Source of the DNA: Bacteroidales bacterium
Lineage (GTDB): Bacteria; Bacteroidota; Bacteroidia; Bacteroidales; WRGA01
NCBI GenBank assembly: GCA_031279795.1
Contig: JAITHZ010000081.1
Coordinates: forward strand, 1 to 14,164
Length of the DNA stretch: 14,164 bases
Reading direction: 5' to 3'
This document shows, in pieces, positions 7,067 through 14,164 of the stretch. The notes beneath the pieces are model-generated. The model saw only the letters and a program-made list of their open reading frames with translations, ran no database searches and was not told the origin of the DNA. Each line of letters opens with the position of its first letter. Position 1 is the stretch's first letter. The position numbers and the translations under genes are program-made.

Positions 7067-8953
7067 ATGAGAAAATGGCGCGTTGAGGATTCAGCCGAAT
7101 TGTACAACATCAATGGATGGGGATTGAATTATTTTTCTATCAATGAAAAGGGAAATGTGGTAGTAACGCCTAAAAGAGGGTGTGTAGATGTTGATTTGAA
7201 TGATTTGATGAACAAACTTCAGCTGCGTGATGTCAGTGCGCCAATCCTGATACGGTTTCCCGATATTTTGGACAACAGAATTGAAAAAATTTCAAACTGT
7301 TTTAAACTGGCGGCAGAAGAATATGGTTACGAGGCCAATAACCACATCATCTATCCAATTAAGGTCAACCAGATGCGACCGGTGGTGGAGGAGATAGTCA
7401 ATCATGGGAAACGCTTTAACATCGGTCTGGAAGCCGGTTCCAAACCCGAACTTCATGCAGTGCTGGCCATTAACGCCGCCGATTCCCTGATTATCTGCAA
7501 CGGATACAAAGACAAGGATTATATCGAATTGGCCTTGCTGGCGCAAAAAATGGGCAAACGAATTTTCCTGGTCGTTGAAAAACTGAATGAATTGAAACTC
7601 ATTGCCGATATTTCTACTCGGCTGGGAATGAAAGCCAACATCGGTATCCGCATCAAATTAGCCAGCGCCGGTAGCGGAAAATGGGAAGAATCGGGAGGCG
7701 ACGTTAGCAAGTTCGGACTCAATTCCAGCGAATTGCTGGAAGCTCTGGATTTTCTGGACAAAAACAACATGAGCGACTGCCTGAAGCTGATTCATTTCCA
7801 CATCGGCAGTCAAATCACGAAAATCAGGCATATTAAAAATGCGCTCAGAGAAGCATCTCAATTCTTTGTGCAACTCAGTAACCTGAACTTCAATATCGAA
7901 TTTGTTGACATTGGCGGCGGACTGGGCGTCGATTATGACGGAACCCGTTCGTCACGCGAAAGCAGCATGAACTACTCCATACAGGAATACGTTAACGATT
8001 CCATTGCGACACTGGTGGATGCCTGCACCAAAAATAACATACCACACCCGAACATCATCACCGAATCGGGACGATCGCTGGCGGCACATCACTCGGTGCT
8101 TGTCTTTGAAGTGCTTGAAACTACTTCGCTGCCGGCTTGGAATGAAAACGATACGCTGGGCGATGATGTGCACGAACTTGTGCAGGAACTCTACGAACTG
8201 TGGGACAACCTGAACCAGCCGCGTGTGTTGGAAACCTGGCACGATTCGCTGCAAATCCGCGAAGAAGCGCTGGATCTGTTCAGTCTTGGACTGTTGGATT
8301 TGCGCACCCGCGCGCAGGTGGAACGCCTTTTCTGGTCGATTGCCCGCGAAGTGCAGCAAATTGCCGTCGAAACAAAACATGCGCCCGAAGAATTGAAAAA
8401 AGTATCTAAAATGCTGGCCGATAAATATTTTTGCAATTTCTCGCTCTTTCAGTCGCTGCCTGATTCTTGGGCTATTGACCAGATTTTCCCAATCATGCCC
8501 ATTTCGCGATTGTGCGAAAAGCCCGACCGAACGGCGACTTTGCAAGATGTCACCTGCGATTCCGACGGTAAAATAGACAATTTCATCTCTGTTCGGAATT
8601 TCTCCTATCACTTGCCAGTGCATACACTGAGCAAAGATGAACCCTATTATATTGCCGTCTTTTTGGTGGGCGCTTACCAAGAAATTCTGGGTGACCTCCA
8701 CAACCTGTTTGGCGATACAAATGCCGTACATGTCAGCGTTTACAAAGATAGATATGAAATCGACAAAGTAATTGACGGTGAAACAATTGCCGAAGTGCTT
8801 GATTATGTTCAGTACAACCATAAACAAATGGTGCGTACCGTTGAATCCTGGGTAACTTCCTCAGTCACGGAAGGTGCAATATCAGTGGAAGAAGGCCGAG
8901 AATTTTTATCGAATTACCGTTCAGGACTCTATGGATATACATATTTAGAATAG
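7067..8953 (+). CDS. speA: Biosynthetic arginine decarboxylase
   Basis: A 628-residue PLP enzyme of the alanine-racemase-like fold (type III). It decarboxylates arginine to agmatine, the entry to putrescine and spermidine synthesis. Lys99 in YPIKVNQ is the PLP Schiff-base lysine. His245 in FHIGSQI, the glycine loop GGGLGVDYDG at 283-292 and ESGRS from Glu333 form the cofactor site. Cys497 in VTCDSDGKID is the catalytic cysteine expected from the partner subunit. Length is typical of the long SpeA form (about 630-660), which has an extra helical insert in the middle (about residues 355-455 here). It has its own promoter. gcvH starts 38 bp after its stop. No agmatinase or agmatine deiminase gene is in the window, so the next polyamine step must be encoded elsewhere. 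Confidence 0.97.
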   Translation: MRKWRVEDSAELYNINGWGLNYFSINEKGNVVVTPKRGCVDVDLNDLMNKLQLRDVSAPILIRFPDILDNRIEKISNCFKLAAEEYGYEANNHIIYPIKVNQMRPVVEEIVNHGKRFNIGLEAGSKPELHAVLAINAADSLIICNGYKDKDYIELALLAQKMGKRIFLVVEKLNELKLIADISTRLGMKANIGIRIKLASAGSGKWEESGGDVSKFGLNSSELLEALDFLDKNNMSDCLKLIHFHIGSQITKIRHIKNALREASQFFVQLSNLNFNIEFVDIGGGLGVDYDGTRSSRESSMNYSIQEYVNDSIATLVDACTKNNIPHPNIITESGRSLAAHHSVLVFEVLETTSLPAWNENDTLGDDVHELVQELYELWDNLNQPRVLETWHDSLQIREEALDLFSLGLLDLRTRAQVERLFWSIAREVQQIAVETKHAPEELKKVSKMLADKYFCNFSLFQSLPDSWAIDQIFPIMPISRLCEKPDRTATLQDVTCDSDGKIDNFISVRNFSYHLPVHTLSKDEPYYIAVFLVGAYQEILGDLHNLFGDTNAVHVSVYKDRYEIDKVIDGETIAEVLDYVQYNHKQMVRTVESWVTSSVTEGAISVEEGREFLSNYRSGLYGYTYLE

Positions 8954-8991
8954 CTATTATTTTTCTAATTTAATTTAAAAGAAACAAAAAA

Positions 8992-9378
8992 ATGAATTTT
9001 CCAGAAAATTTACTTTACACAAATGAACATGAATGGGTTCGTATCGAAGGACATGAGGCATATGTTGGAATAACCGACTACGCACAAAACGAATTAGGTG
9101 AAATTGTTTTCGTTGAGGTTGATACGCTTGGAGAAACACTGAATCAGGCAGATGTATTTGGCGTAATCGAAGCTGTGAAAGCTGTAAACAGCCTGTTTTT
9201 ACCGCTTTCCGGCCAGATACTCGACATCAATCCGGCGCTGGAAGACCAGCCGGAACTGGTAAATCAAGATCCGTATGGCGAGGGATGGATTATCCGGACG
9301 CGCATTGCCAACGAAGCTGAAAAAGCAAGTCTTCTGACTGCCGAAGCATACAGGGCGTTGATTCATGTAACCGAATGA
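8992..9378 (+). CDS. gcvH: Glycine cleavage system H protein
   Basis: A 128-residue lipoyl carrier of the glycine cleavage system. It shuttles the aminomethyl group from P protein to T protein and is reoxidised by L protein. The biotinyl/lipoyl fold is clear: YTNEHEWVRIEG at the start, VGITDYAQNELGEIVFVEV, and the lipoylated Lys63 in VIEAVKAVNS. The motif has Ala where many H proteins have Ser (ESVKA). The C-terminal NQDPYGEGWIIR is standard. Genes for the T, P and L proteins are not here, as is usual when gcvH is unlinked. The stop is only 4 bp before purE, so the two are almost certainly cotranscribed. The gcvH - purE pair is, from memory, common in Bacteroidales. Confidence 0.96.
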   Translation: MNFPENLLYTNEHEWVRIEGHEAYVGITDYAQNELGEIVFVEVDTLGETLNQADVFGVIEAVKAVNSLFLPLSGQILDINPALEDQPELVNQDPYGEGWIIRTRIANEAEKASLLTAEAYRALIHVTE

Positions 9379-9382
9379 GAGC

Positions 9383-9889
9383 ATGAATCCAACAATAAGC
9401 ATCATCATGGGCAGCGCTTCCGACCTGCCCGTGATGGAAAAGGCAGCCGCCTTGCTGGATGAATTTGAAATTCCATTTGAAATAAACGCACTGTCGGCAC
9501 ACCGTACTCCTGCCGAAGTGGAACAATTTGCCCGAAATACTGCTCCGCGCGGAATCAAGGTTATCATCGCCGCTGCAGGAATGGCAGCTCATTTACCCGG
9601 CGTAATTGCTGCAATGACGACCGTGCCGGTAATTGGTGTTCCGGTCAATGCTTCGCTGGGCGGACTAGACGCATTGCTGGCTATTGTGCAAATGCCTCCG
9701 GGAATACCCGTAGCAACTGTCGGTATCAACGGAGCGCTGAACGCCGCTATTTTGTCGGTGCAGATTCTGGCAACCAGCGACATAACACTTCAGCAAAAAC
9801 TGACAACGTACAAAGACAACCTGAAAAAGAAAATCGTTCAGGCAAATGAAGAACTGGCAAAAATATCATTTAAATTTAAAACAAATTAA
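9383..9889 (+). CDS. purE: 5-(carboxyamino)imidazole ribonucleotide mutase, class I
   Basis: A 168-residue class I PurE. It interconverts N5-CAIR and CAIR in de novo purine synthesis, acting as a cytoplasmic octamer in known members. The substrate phosphate loop MGSASDLPVME is at residues 9-19, the catalytic histidine is His40 in LSAHRTP, and IAAAGMAAHLPGVIA and the PVIGVPV and GGLDALL segments are all typical. Length fits (about 160-170). It starts 4 bp after gcvH; the ATG at 9383 is the only sensible start. No purK lies beside it, so the N5-CAIR synthetase must be encoded elsewhere. In Bacteroides I recall ispG following gcvH - purE; here a receptor unit follows instead. Confidence 0.96.
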   Translation: MNPTISIIMGSASDLPVMEKAAALLDEFEIPFEINALSAHRTPAEVEQFARNTAPRGIKVIIAAAGMAAHLPGVIAAMTTVPVIGVPVNASLGGLDALLAIVQMPPGIPVATVGINGALNAAILSVQILATSDITLQQKLTTYKDNLKKKIVQANEELAKISFKFKTN

Positions 9890-9960
9890 AAATGTAAATA
9901 ATTTTAAAAGTTCTCTTGGAAATGAATACTTTCGAGGAGATTCGACATTCTCCATGAAAA

Positions 9961-9998
9961 ACCCACGAAAAATCCCTATTAATGAGGATTGCACGGGT
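9961..9998. promoter_or_regulatory. Nested inverted repeats across a -33 element, possible operator
   Basis: Outer arms ACCC (9961-9964) and GGGT (9995-9998) enclose inner arms AATCC (9971-9975) and GGATT (9986-9990). The right inner arm overlaps the -33 TTG of the next promoter. This would be a sensible place for a regulator to block RNA polymerase. The arms are short, so it may be chance or a weak purE 3' hairpin. No T-tract follows, which argues against a terminator. Confidence 0.3.
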
Positions 9999-10019
9999 GG
10001 AAAAATTACCTTACCTTTG
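9989..10019 (+). promoter_or_regulatory. Bacteroidetes-type promoter for the His-rich protein/receptor unit
   Basis: TTG at 9989-9991 and TACCTTTG at 10012-10019 are 20 bp apart, a full consensus match. Transcription would start near 10025-10027. This leaves about 17 nt before the ATG at 10043 and rules out the in-frame TTG at 9989 as a start. It marks the unit as separate from gcvH - purE. Confidence 0.7.
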
Positions 10020-10042
10020 CGCAGAATTTGATCGTAAAATTA

Positions 10043-10390
10043 ATGACAATGACTACCATCTATAAGTTAAAATCAATATCAGCAGTTTTTCTGCTGACGC
10101 TGTTTTTGTCTTACTGGTCGGTTTGTGTTTTCTGTATGCACACACATACAATTAATGGCAAACTTGTTACTCACGCGCACCCATTCCCAAAAACACCTCA
10201 TCAACACAGTGCTACTGATTATGTGCTGATAGATAATCTTACGCATTACAACACATTGCCCGATATTATTGCTGATAATTCCGTTACGGTTTTCAGGAAA
10301 CTGTTAGAAAATATTACGACATTTGTCTCTGAAAAAATTTATTATTGCGAACATATTTATTGCCCGCTTCGCGCCCCTCCTTTTTGCTGA
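10043..10390 (+). CDS. Small His-rich exported or membrane-anchored protein
   Basis: A 115-residue protein I cannot name. Residues 8-31 form a basic then hydrophobic segment (KLKSISAVFLLTLFLSYWSVCVF), a signal peptide or membrane anchor. The next region holds three H-x-H pairs: His33/35 (HTH), His44/46 (HAH) and His53/55 (HQH), plus His68. This pattern suggests metal or haem-iron binding in the periplasm. The C-terminus is Cys-rich (YYCEHIYCPLRAPPFC). I recall small Bacteroidetes proteins with similar H-x-H..NG..H-x-HPF runs beside outer-membrane receptor genes, but they have no assigned function that I know. The start at 10043 is set by the promoter at 9989-10019; an ATG at 10049 is also possible. 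The receptor gene follows after 126 bp with no TAnnTTTG box between, so the two are probably one transcript. Confidence 0.75.
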   Translation: MTMTTIYKLKSISAVFLLTLFLSYWSVCVFCMHTHTINGKLVTHAHPFPKTPHQHSATDYVLIDNLTHYNTLPDIIADNSVTVFRKLLENITTFVSEKIYYCEHIYCPLRAPPFC

Positions 10391-10516
10391 TACATATTAT
10401 TTTACCGGCAATTTATCTTTCTTTTTTAATAAATAATCTCTCGTTCGACGAATGCTTTGGCGTGTTCGCAGAGTGAGAGTGCAAATCATATTGTATAACA
10501 AAAAATAACAACAACA
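10391..10516 (+). other. Leader between the His-rich gene and the receptor, with hairpin
   Basis: The stretch holds a bulged stem: CTCTC (10438-10442) pairs with GAGAG (10475-10479), and inside it CGAA (10449-10452) pairs with TTCG (10465-10468), then GC with GC around a short loop. No T-tract follows, so it is not an intrinsic terminator. It could be a processing site or a leader structure that sets the expression of the receptor relative to the first gene. No known riboswitch pattern is recognised. Confidence 0.35.
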
Positions 10517-12892
10517 ATGTACAAATCAATATATATTTTCTTATGCCTGTTATGTTCTATTAACATTGCATTCGCTCAAAAATCAATCATGAGCGATGCA
10601 AATATTTTCGGTCATATTGTTGATACGAAAGGCGATCATATCCCATATATGTCTGTGTATATCAAAAACACTACGCTCGGCACAGTTACAGACGCTTCGG
10701 GGCATTACTCGTTCAAAAACCTGCCCGAAGGCGAAACTGTTATTGCAGTACAGGGCGTAGGTTACGAACCGCAGGAAAAAACTGTAATTATGCGCAGAGA
10801 CGAAACGCAAGAAATCAATTTTACGGTAAAAGAAGATGCTTTGAATCTTCAAGAGGTAGTGGTCAGTGCAGGTCGCAGTAAGCAAATCAGAACTGAAGCG
10901 CCGATAGTAGTCAATACTATCGGAATAAAAATGCTTGAAAATACACAATCAACCGTACTGGGCGAAGGATTGAATTTTTGCACCGGCTTGCGCTACGAAA
11001 ACGACTGTCAGAATTGTGGTTTTTCGCAAATCCGTATGAACGGAATGGAAGGTAACTATTCGCAGATTCTTATCAACAGTCGTCCTGTTTTCAGCGGATT
11101 AGCCGGAGTATATGGACTTGAACTCATCCCTGCCAATATGCTCGAACGCATCGAAGTAGTTCGCGGCGGCGGCTCGGTGCTTTACGGCTCGAATGCCATT
11201 GCCGGAACAGTAAACCTGATATTGAGAGAACCGCAACGCAATTCGTTTGAGGCGGGCTTTAACACTTCGCTTATTGGCGCTTCGACTACGCCCGACTACA
11301 ACGCCAATTTCAACGCATCGCTCGTTACAGACGACTATCGCAGCGGGATGGCGCTGTTTGGCAATATGAGGCAGCGCGAAATGTATGATGCCAACGGTGA
11401 CGCTTTTTCGGAAATTGCACCGATGAAAAACCTCGTTCTAGGTGCGCGACTCTTTCATCGCTTTTCGTCTCGCAATAAGCTGATTTTCGATTTCTTTAAT
11501 ATACGAGAACATCGCGATGGCGGCAACAAACAGGATTATCCCAAACACGAACGCGACATAGCCGAAGCCGTACAGCACGATATGAAAACCGGTGCACTCA
11601 CTTTTGAGCAGTATTTCCGCACGAGCGATATGCTCTCGGTTTTTGCTTCGGGTCAGTTTTTGGACAGAGATTCGTATTACGGTGCAAACCAATCGTTGAG
11701 CGATTATGGCAATACAAAAGACAAAACTTACAACGTGGGAGCGCAGTATAAAGCAAATTTTTCTGCTTCATCGCTAATCGGCGGAGTAGAACATACCGGC
11801 TCTTATCTTACCGACAAAAAATTAGGTTATCCCGACTATGAGAATGCAGTGATTGAAGACGGCAAAATTGTTGAAATTCCACACACCGAAAACACCATTG
11901 TTTCCGACCAGTCGCTCAGCACTTACGGCGTTTTTGCGCAGTATGAAATAAAGTTTTTCGATAAACTGAAACTTTCGGCAGGCGGACGTTTTGAGCGTTA
12001 CGAAGTTAAAGACCGTCGCTATCCTTTTGATAACAAATCGGGCATTGTATTTATCCCGCGCGCCACTGTGATGTACGATATTGCAAAAATATTGCAGATA
12101 CGCGCCGCTTATTCACGCGGCTACCGTGCGCCACAAATTTTCGACGAAGATTTGCATATCGAAACTTCCGGCTCGCGTAAGGTGCTGCACGAAAATTCCG
12201 CCGACTTGAAACAGGAAAACAGTTCGAGTTTTACGCTTTCGTTCGACTTTAATAAAAAACTCGGAAAATGCAATCTCGGCTTGCTTGTCGAAGGCTTTGT
12301 GACACAGTTGCATAATCCTTTCCGCAATGAAATCGGGACTCCCGACGACGAAGGCACGGTAATTTATACCCGTGTCAATGCCACAGAGGGCGCAACGGTA
12401 CAGGGAGTAAATTTGGAATTGAAAGCGGCAATTTCCAGTAAGTTAAGCATGAATGGCGGCTTTACAGCACAGGCGAGCCGCTACAAGGAAGCAGGCTATT
12501 TCAACGAAAAACGCTTTTTCCGCACACCCGACGCCTACGGTTTTATTACCGCCGACTGGGATTTTCTGAAAAACTTCTGCCTTTCCTTATCGGGCAATTA
12601 CACGGGTAAAATGCTTGTTCCTTATTTCGGCGCAACGCTGCCCGAAGGCGAATTGCGCGCTGTCGGCGAATTGCGCCGTTCCAGACCGTTTTTCGATGCC
12701 GGCGCAAGGTTGCAGTACGATATGCGAGTGTCCGGCGAGATAACCATTCAGTGGTTTGCAGGTGTGAAAAACATTTTCAATTCGTATCAGACTGACTTTG
12801 ACAAAGGGATTGACCGCGACCCTGCATACATTTATGGACCTGCGCTGCCACGAACAATTTTTATCGGTTTTAAAATCGGAAATTTATTGTAG
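10517..12892 (+). CDS. TonB-dependent outer-membrane receptor
   Basis: A 791-residue receptor for energy-dependent uptake across the outer membrane. Residues 1-20 are a signal peptide (cleavage likely AFA/Q). About 28-95 is a carboxypeptidase-regulatory-like beta-sandwich (IFGHIVDTKGDHIPYMSVYI), common in Bacteroidetes receptors. The plug follows from about 108 (NLQEVVVSAG), with ERIEVVRGGGSVLYGSNAIAGTVNLI at its end. The 22-strand barrel runs to the C-terminal IFIGFKIGNLL. The plug has C155 and a CQNC pair (C164/C167), in DCQNCGFSQIRMNG. A YRAP at 536-539 resembles the FRAP box of haem receptors, but the partner NPNL box reads SADLKQE. No SusD-like gene follows, so it is not a glycan-utilisation pair. 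Substrate is likely a metal chelate, haem or cobamide-like compound; this is inference. It shares a transcript with the His-rich protein upstream. Confidence 0.93.
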   Translation: MYKSIYIFLCLLCSINIAFAQKSIMSDANIFGHIVDTKGDHIPYMSVYIKNTTLGTVTDASGHYSFKNLPEGETVIAVQGVGYEPQEKTVIMRRDETQEINFTVKEDALNLQEVVVSAGRSKQIRTEAPIVVNTIGIKMLENTQSTVLGEGLNFCTGLRYENDCQNCGFSQIRMNGMEGNYSQILINSRPVFSGLAGVYGLELIPANMLERIEVVRGGGSVLYGSNAIAGTVNLILREPQRNSFEAGFNTSLIGASTTPDYNANFNASLVTDDYRSGMALFGNMRQREMYDANGDAFSEIAPMKNLVLGARLFHRFSSRNKLIFDFFNIREHRDGGNKQDYPKHERDIAEAVQHDMKTGALTFEQYFRTSDMLSVFASGQFLDRDSYYGANQSLSDYGNTKDKTYNVGAQYKANFSASSLIGGVEHTGSYLTDKKLGYPDYENAVIEDGKIVEIPHTENTIVSDQSLSTYGVFAQYEIKFFDKLKLSAGGRFERYEVKDRRYPFDNKSGIVFIPRATVMYDIAKILQIRAAYSRGYRAPQIFDEDLHIETSGSRKVLHENSADLKQENSSSFTLSFDFNKKLGKCNLGLLVEGFVTQLHNPFRNEIGTPDDEGTVIYTRVNATEGATVQGVNLELKAAISSKLSMNGGFTAQASRYKEAGYFNEKRFFRTPDAYGFITADWDFLKNFCLSLSGNYTGKMLVPYFGATLPEGELRAVGELRRSRPFFDAGARLQYDMRVSGEITIQWFAGVKNIFNSYQTDFDKGIDRDPAYIYGPALPRTIFIGFKIGNLL

Positions 12893-12937
12893 AAAAAAAA
12901 TAATTCAACAGACTGGTAAAATTCGTGGACGTTTTTG

Positions 12938-12945
12938 TACTTTTG
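12938..12945 (+). promoter_or_regulatory. Probable -7 element for argS
   Basis: TACTTTTG matches TAnnTTTG and lies 26 nt before the ATG at 12972. Only a weak CTG at 12913-12915 (22-bp spacing) is available as a -33 element. Confidence 0.45.
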
Positions 12946-12971
12946 CGAAAAAAAATTAAAACTGTTGCAAA

Positions 12972-14164
12972 ATGAACATTCAACAAAAGCTTACGACTGT
13001 AGTACAGGCAGCATTATCGGCTTGCTATCAGGCGGATATATCCAAAAGTCAAATCCAGTTAACCAAAACAAAAAAGGAATTTGAAGGACATTTGACATTA
13101 GTCGTTTTTCCATTTTTGAAATTTTCCCGAAAAAATCCCGAACAAACCGGACAGGAAATCGGCAATTATCTGCTTGCCAATTGCAGGGAAATAAGCAAAT
13201 TCAATACCATCAAAGGATTCTTGAATCTGACAGTCGCACCGGAAGTATGGCTCGACAAACTGAACGCTATTTATCACGACGAACATGTTGGCACGCAAAT
13301 ACCCGACGCGAACGCACCGCTGGTGATGATTGAATATTCGTCGCCCAACACCAATAAGCCGCTGCATTTGGGACATGTCCGGAATAATCTGCTGGGACAC
13401 AGTCTGGCCGAGATAAAAAAGGCGACAGGCAATCGTGTGGTGAAAACAAATATCGTGAACGATCGCGGCATTCACATCTGCAAATCCATGCTGGCGTGGA
13501 AAAAATGGGGCGACGGCGCAACGCCAGAAAGTTCCATGAAAAAGGGCGACCACTTGGTTGGCGACTTCTATGTGCTGTTCGACCAGCATTACAAGCAGGA
13601 ACTGGCCGAAATGCAACAAAACGGTATGAGCATTGAAGAAGCCGAAGCCCGCTCTGCGCTGATAGCTGAAGCTCGCGAGATGCTGCGTTTGTGGGAGGCC
13701 GGCGACAGCGAAACCATCACCTTGTGGGAGAGGATGAACGATTGGGTATATGCCGGATTTGCTGAAACTTACCGGCGACTGGGTGTGGATTTCGACAAAA
13801 TTTACTACGAGTCGAAGACCTACATCGACGGAAAGAAAAAAATACTGGAAGGTCTGCAAAAAGGTCTGTTTTACGAAAAAGACGACAAGTCGGTGTGGGC
13901 CGACCTTACCGGCGAAGGCCTCGACCACAAGTTGTTGCTCCGCGCCGACGGTACTTCGGTTTACATGACGCAGGACATCGGAACTGCCAAACAGCGCTTT
14001 GACGATTATCCAATTGACCAGATGATTTATGTGGTTGGAAATGAGCAAAATTATCATTTTCAAGTTCTGTCAGTTCTTTTGACCAAACTGGGATTTGAAT
14101 GGGGTAAAAGCCTGATACATTTTTCCTACGGAATGGTAGAACTGCCCGAAGGCCGGATGAAATC
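12972..14164 (+). CDS. argS: Arginyl-tRNA synthetase (partial)
   Basis: The first 397 residues of a class Ia synthetase that normally has about 590-600. It charges tRNA-Arg with arginine. Residues 1 to about 105 are the ArgRS-specific N-terminal domain that contacts the tRNA D-loop. The catalytic Rossmann domain follows with EYSSPNTNKPLHLGHVRNN; HLGH at 132-135 is the HIGH signature. NDRGIHICKS, the arginine-site region around YMTQDIGTA, and IYVVGNEQNYHF are typical. The window stops inside FSYGMVELPEGRMK, at the start of the KMSK-like loop, so that loop's end and the C-terminal anticodon-binding domain are outside. The start ATG at 12972 matches the family N-terminus and follows a likely -7 box. 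It is 79 bp after the receptor stop and probably an independent transcript. Confidence 0.97.
   Translation, partial: MNIQQKLTTVVQAALSACYQADISKSQIQLTKTKKEFEGHLTLVVFPFLKFSRKNPEQTGQEIGNYLLANCREISKFNTIKGFLNLTVAPEVWLDKLNAIYHDEHVGTQIPDANAPLVMIEYSSPNTNKPLHLGHVRNNLLGHSLAEIKKATGNRVVKTNIVNDRGIHICKSMLAWKKWGDGATPESSMKKGDHLVGDFYVLFDQHYKQELAEMQQNGMSIEEAEARSALIAEAREMLRLWEAGDSETITLWERMNDWVYAGFAETYRRLGVDFDKIYYESKTYIDGKKKILEGLQKGLFYEKDDKSVWADLTGEGLDHKLLLRADGTSVYMTQDIGTAKQRFDDYPIDQMIYVVGNEQNYHFQVLSVLLTKLGFEWGKSLIHFSYGMVELPEGRMK

Noticed and set aside
7952..8827. 291-residue minus-strand ORF opposite speA
   Set aside because: Antisense shadow of the conserved decarboxylase; no recognisable motif or start signal.
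9846..10031. 61-residue plus-strand ORF after purE
   Set aside because: It starts inside purE in another frame and ends in the next promoter region; no support for translation.
9989..10042. TTG start extending the His-rich protein by 18 residues
   Set aside because: The TTG is the -33 element of a full-consensus promoter whose start site lies downstream, so it would not be transcribed.
10391..10516. Cobalamin or other known riboswitch before the receptor
   Set aside because: No conserved B12-box-like or other recognisable riboswitch motif was seen; only a local hairpin is visible.
13098..14063. 321-residue minus-strand ORF opposite argS
   Set aside because: Antisense shadow of the synthetase; no motif, no promoter, atypical composition.

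Overview
The window looks like ordinary chromosome from a member of the Bacteroidota, most likely order Bacteroidales. The evidence is threefold. Several upstream regions carry the Bacteroidetes-type promoter (TAnnTTTG at about -7 with TTG/TTTG 20 bp upstream), and most starts lack a strong Shine-Dalgarno. The gene runs pyrE - SRPBCC - argH and gcvH - purE, as remembered from Bacteroides, match in order and protein sequence. There is also a TonB-dependent receptor with an N-terminal carboxypeptidase-regulatory-like domain. I cannot name a genus. Both ends of the window cut through genes.

Layout: (1) 1-431, minus strand: N-terminal part of a Crp/Fnr-family cyclic-nucleotide-binding-domain regulator. 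(2) 432-832: an AT-rich divergent intergenic region with palindromes and short repeats. (3) 833-1381: an exported NlpC/P60 cell-wall peptidase. (4) 1516-6824, all plus strand and closely packed: pyrE, a small SRPBCC-fold protein, argH and a UvrA. (5) 6825-7066: intergenic, with a good promoter and an exact 20-nt copy of part of the uvrA Walker B coding sequence. (6) 7067-9889: speA, gcvH, purE. (7) 9890-12892: a separate two-gene unit with its own promoter, made of a small His-rich exported or membrane-anchored protein and a TonB-dependent outer-membrane receptor. (8) 12972-14164: argS, cut at its KMSK-like loop.

Most genes are housekeeping: pyrimidine synthesis (pyrE), purine synthesis (purE), arginine synthesis and use (argH makes arginine, speA decarboxylates it to agmatine, argS charges it to tRNA), one-carbon metabolism (gcvH) and nucleotide-excision repair (uvrA). 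The accessory part is the His-rich protein plus receptor pair. Three H-x-H pairs in the small protein suggest metal or haem handling, but the substrate cannot be read from the sequence. I see no tRNA, rRNA, CRISPR array, insertion sequence or phage gene, and no convincing intrinsic terminator. I found no clearly novel system. The best leads are the His-rich protein/receptor pair, the cysteine losses in UvrA, and the 20-nt uvrA repeat.
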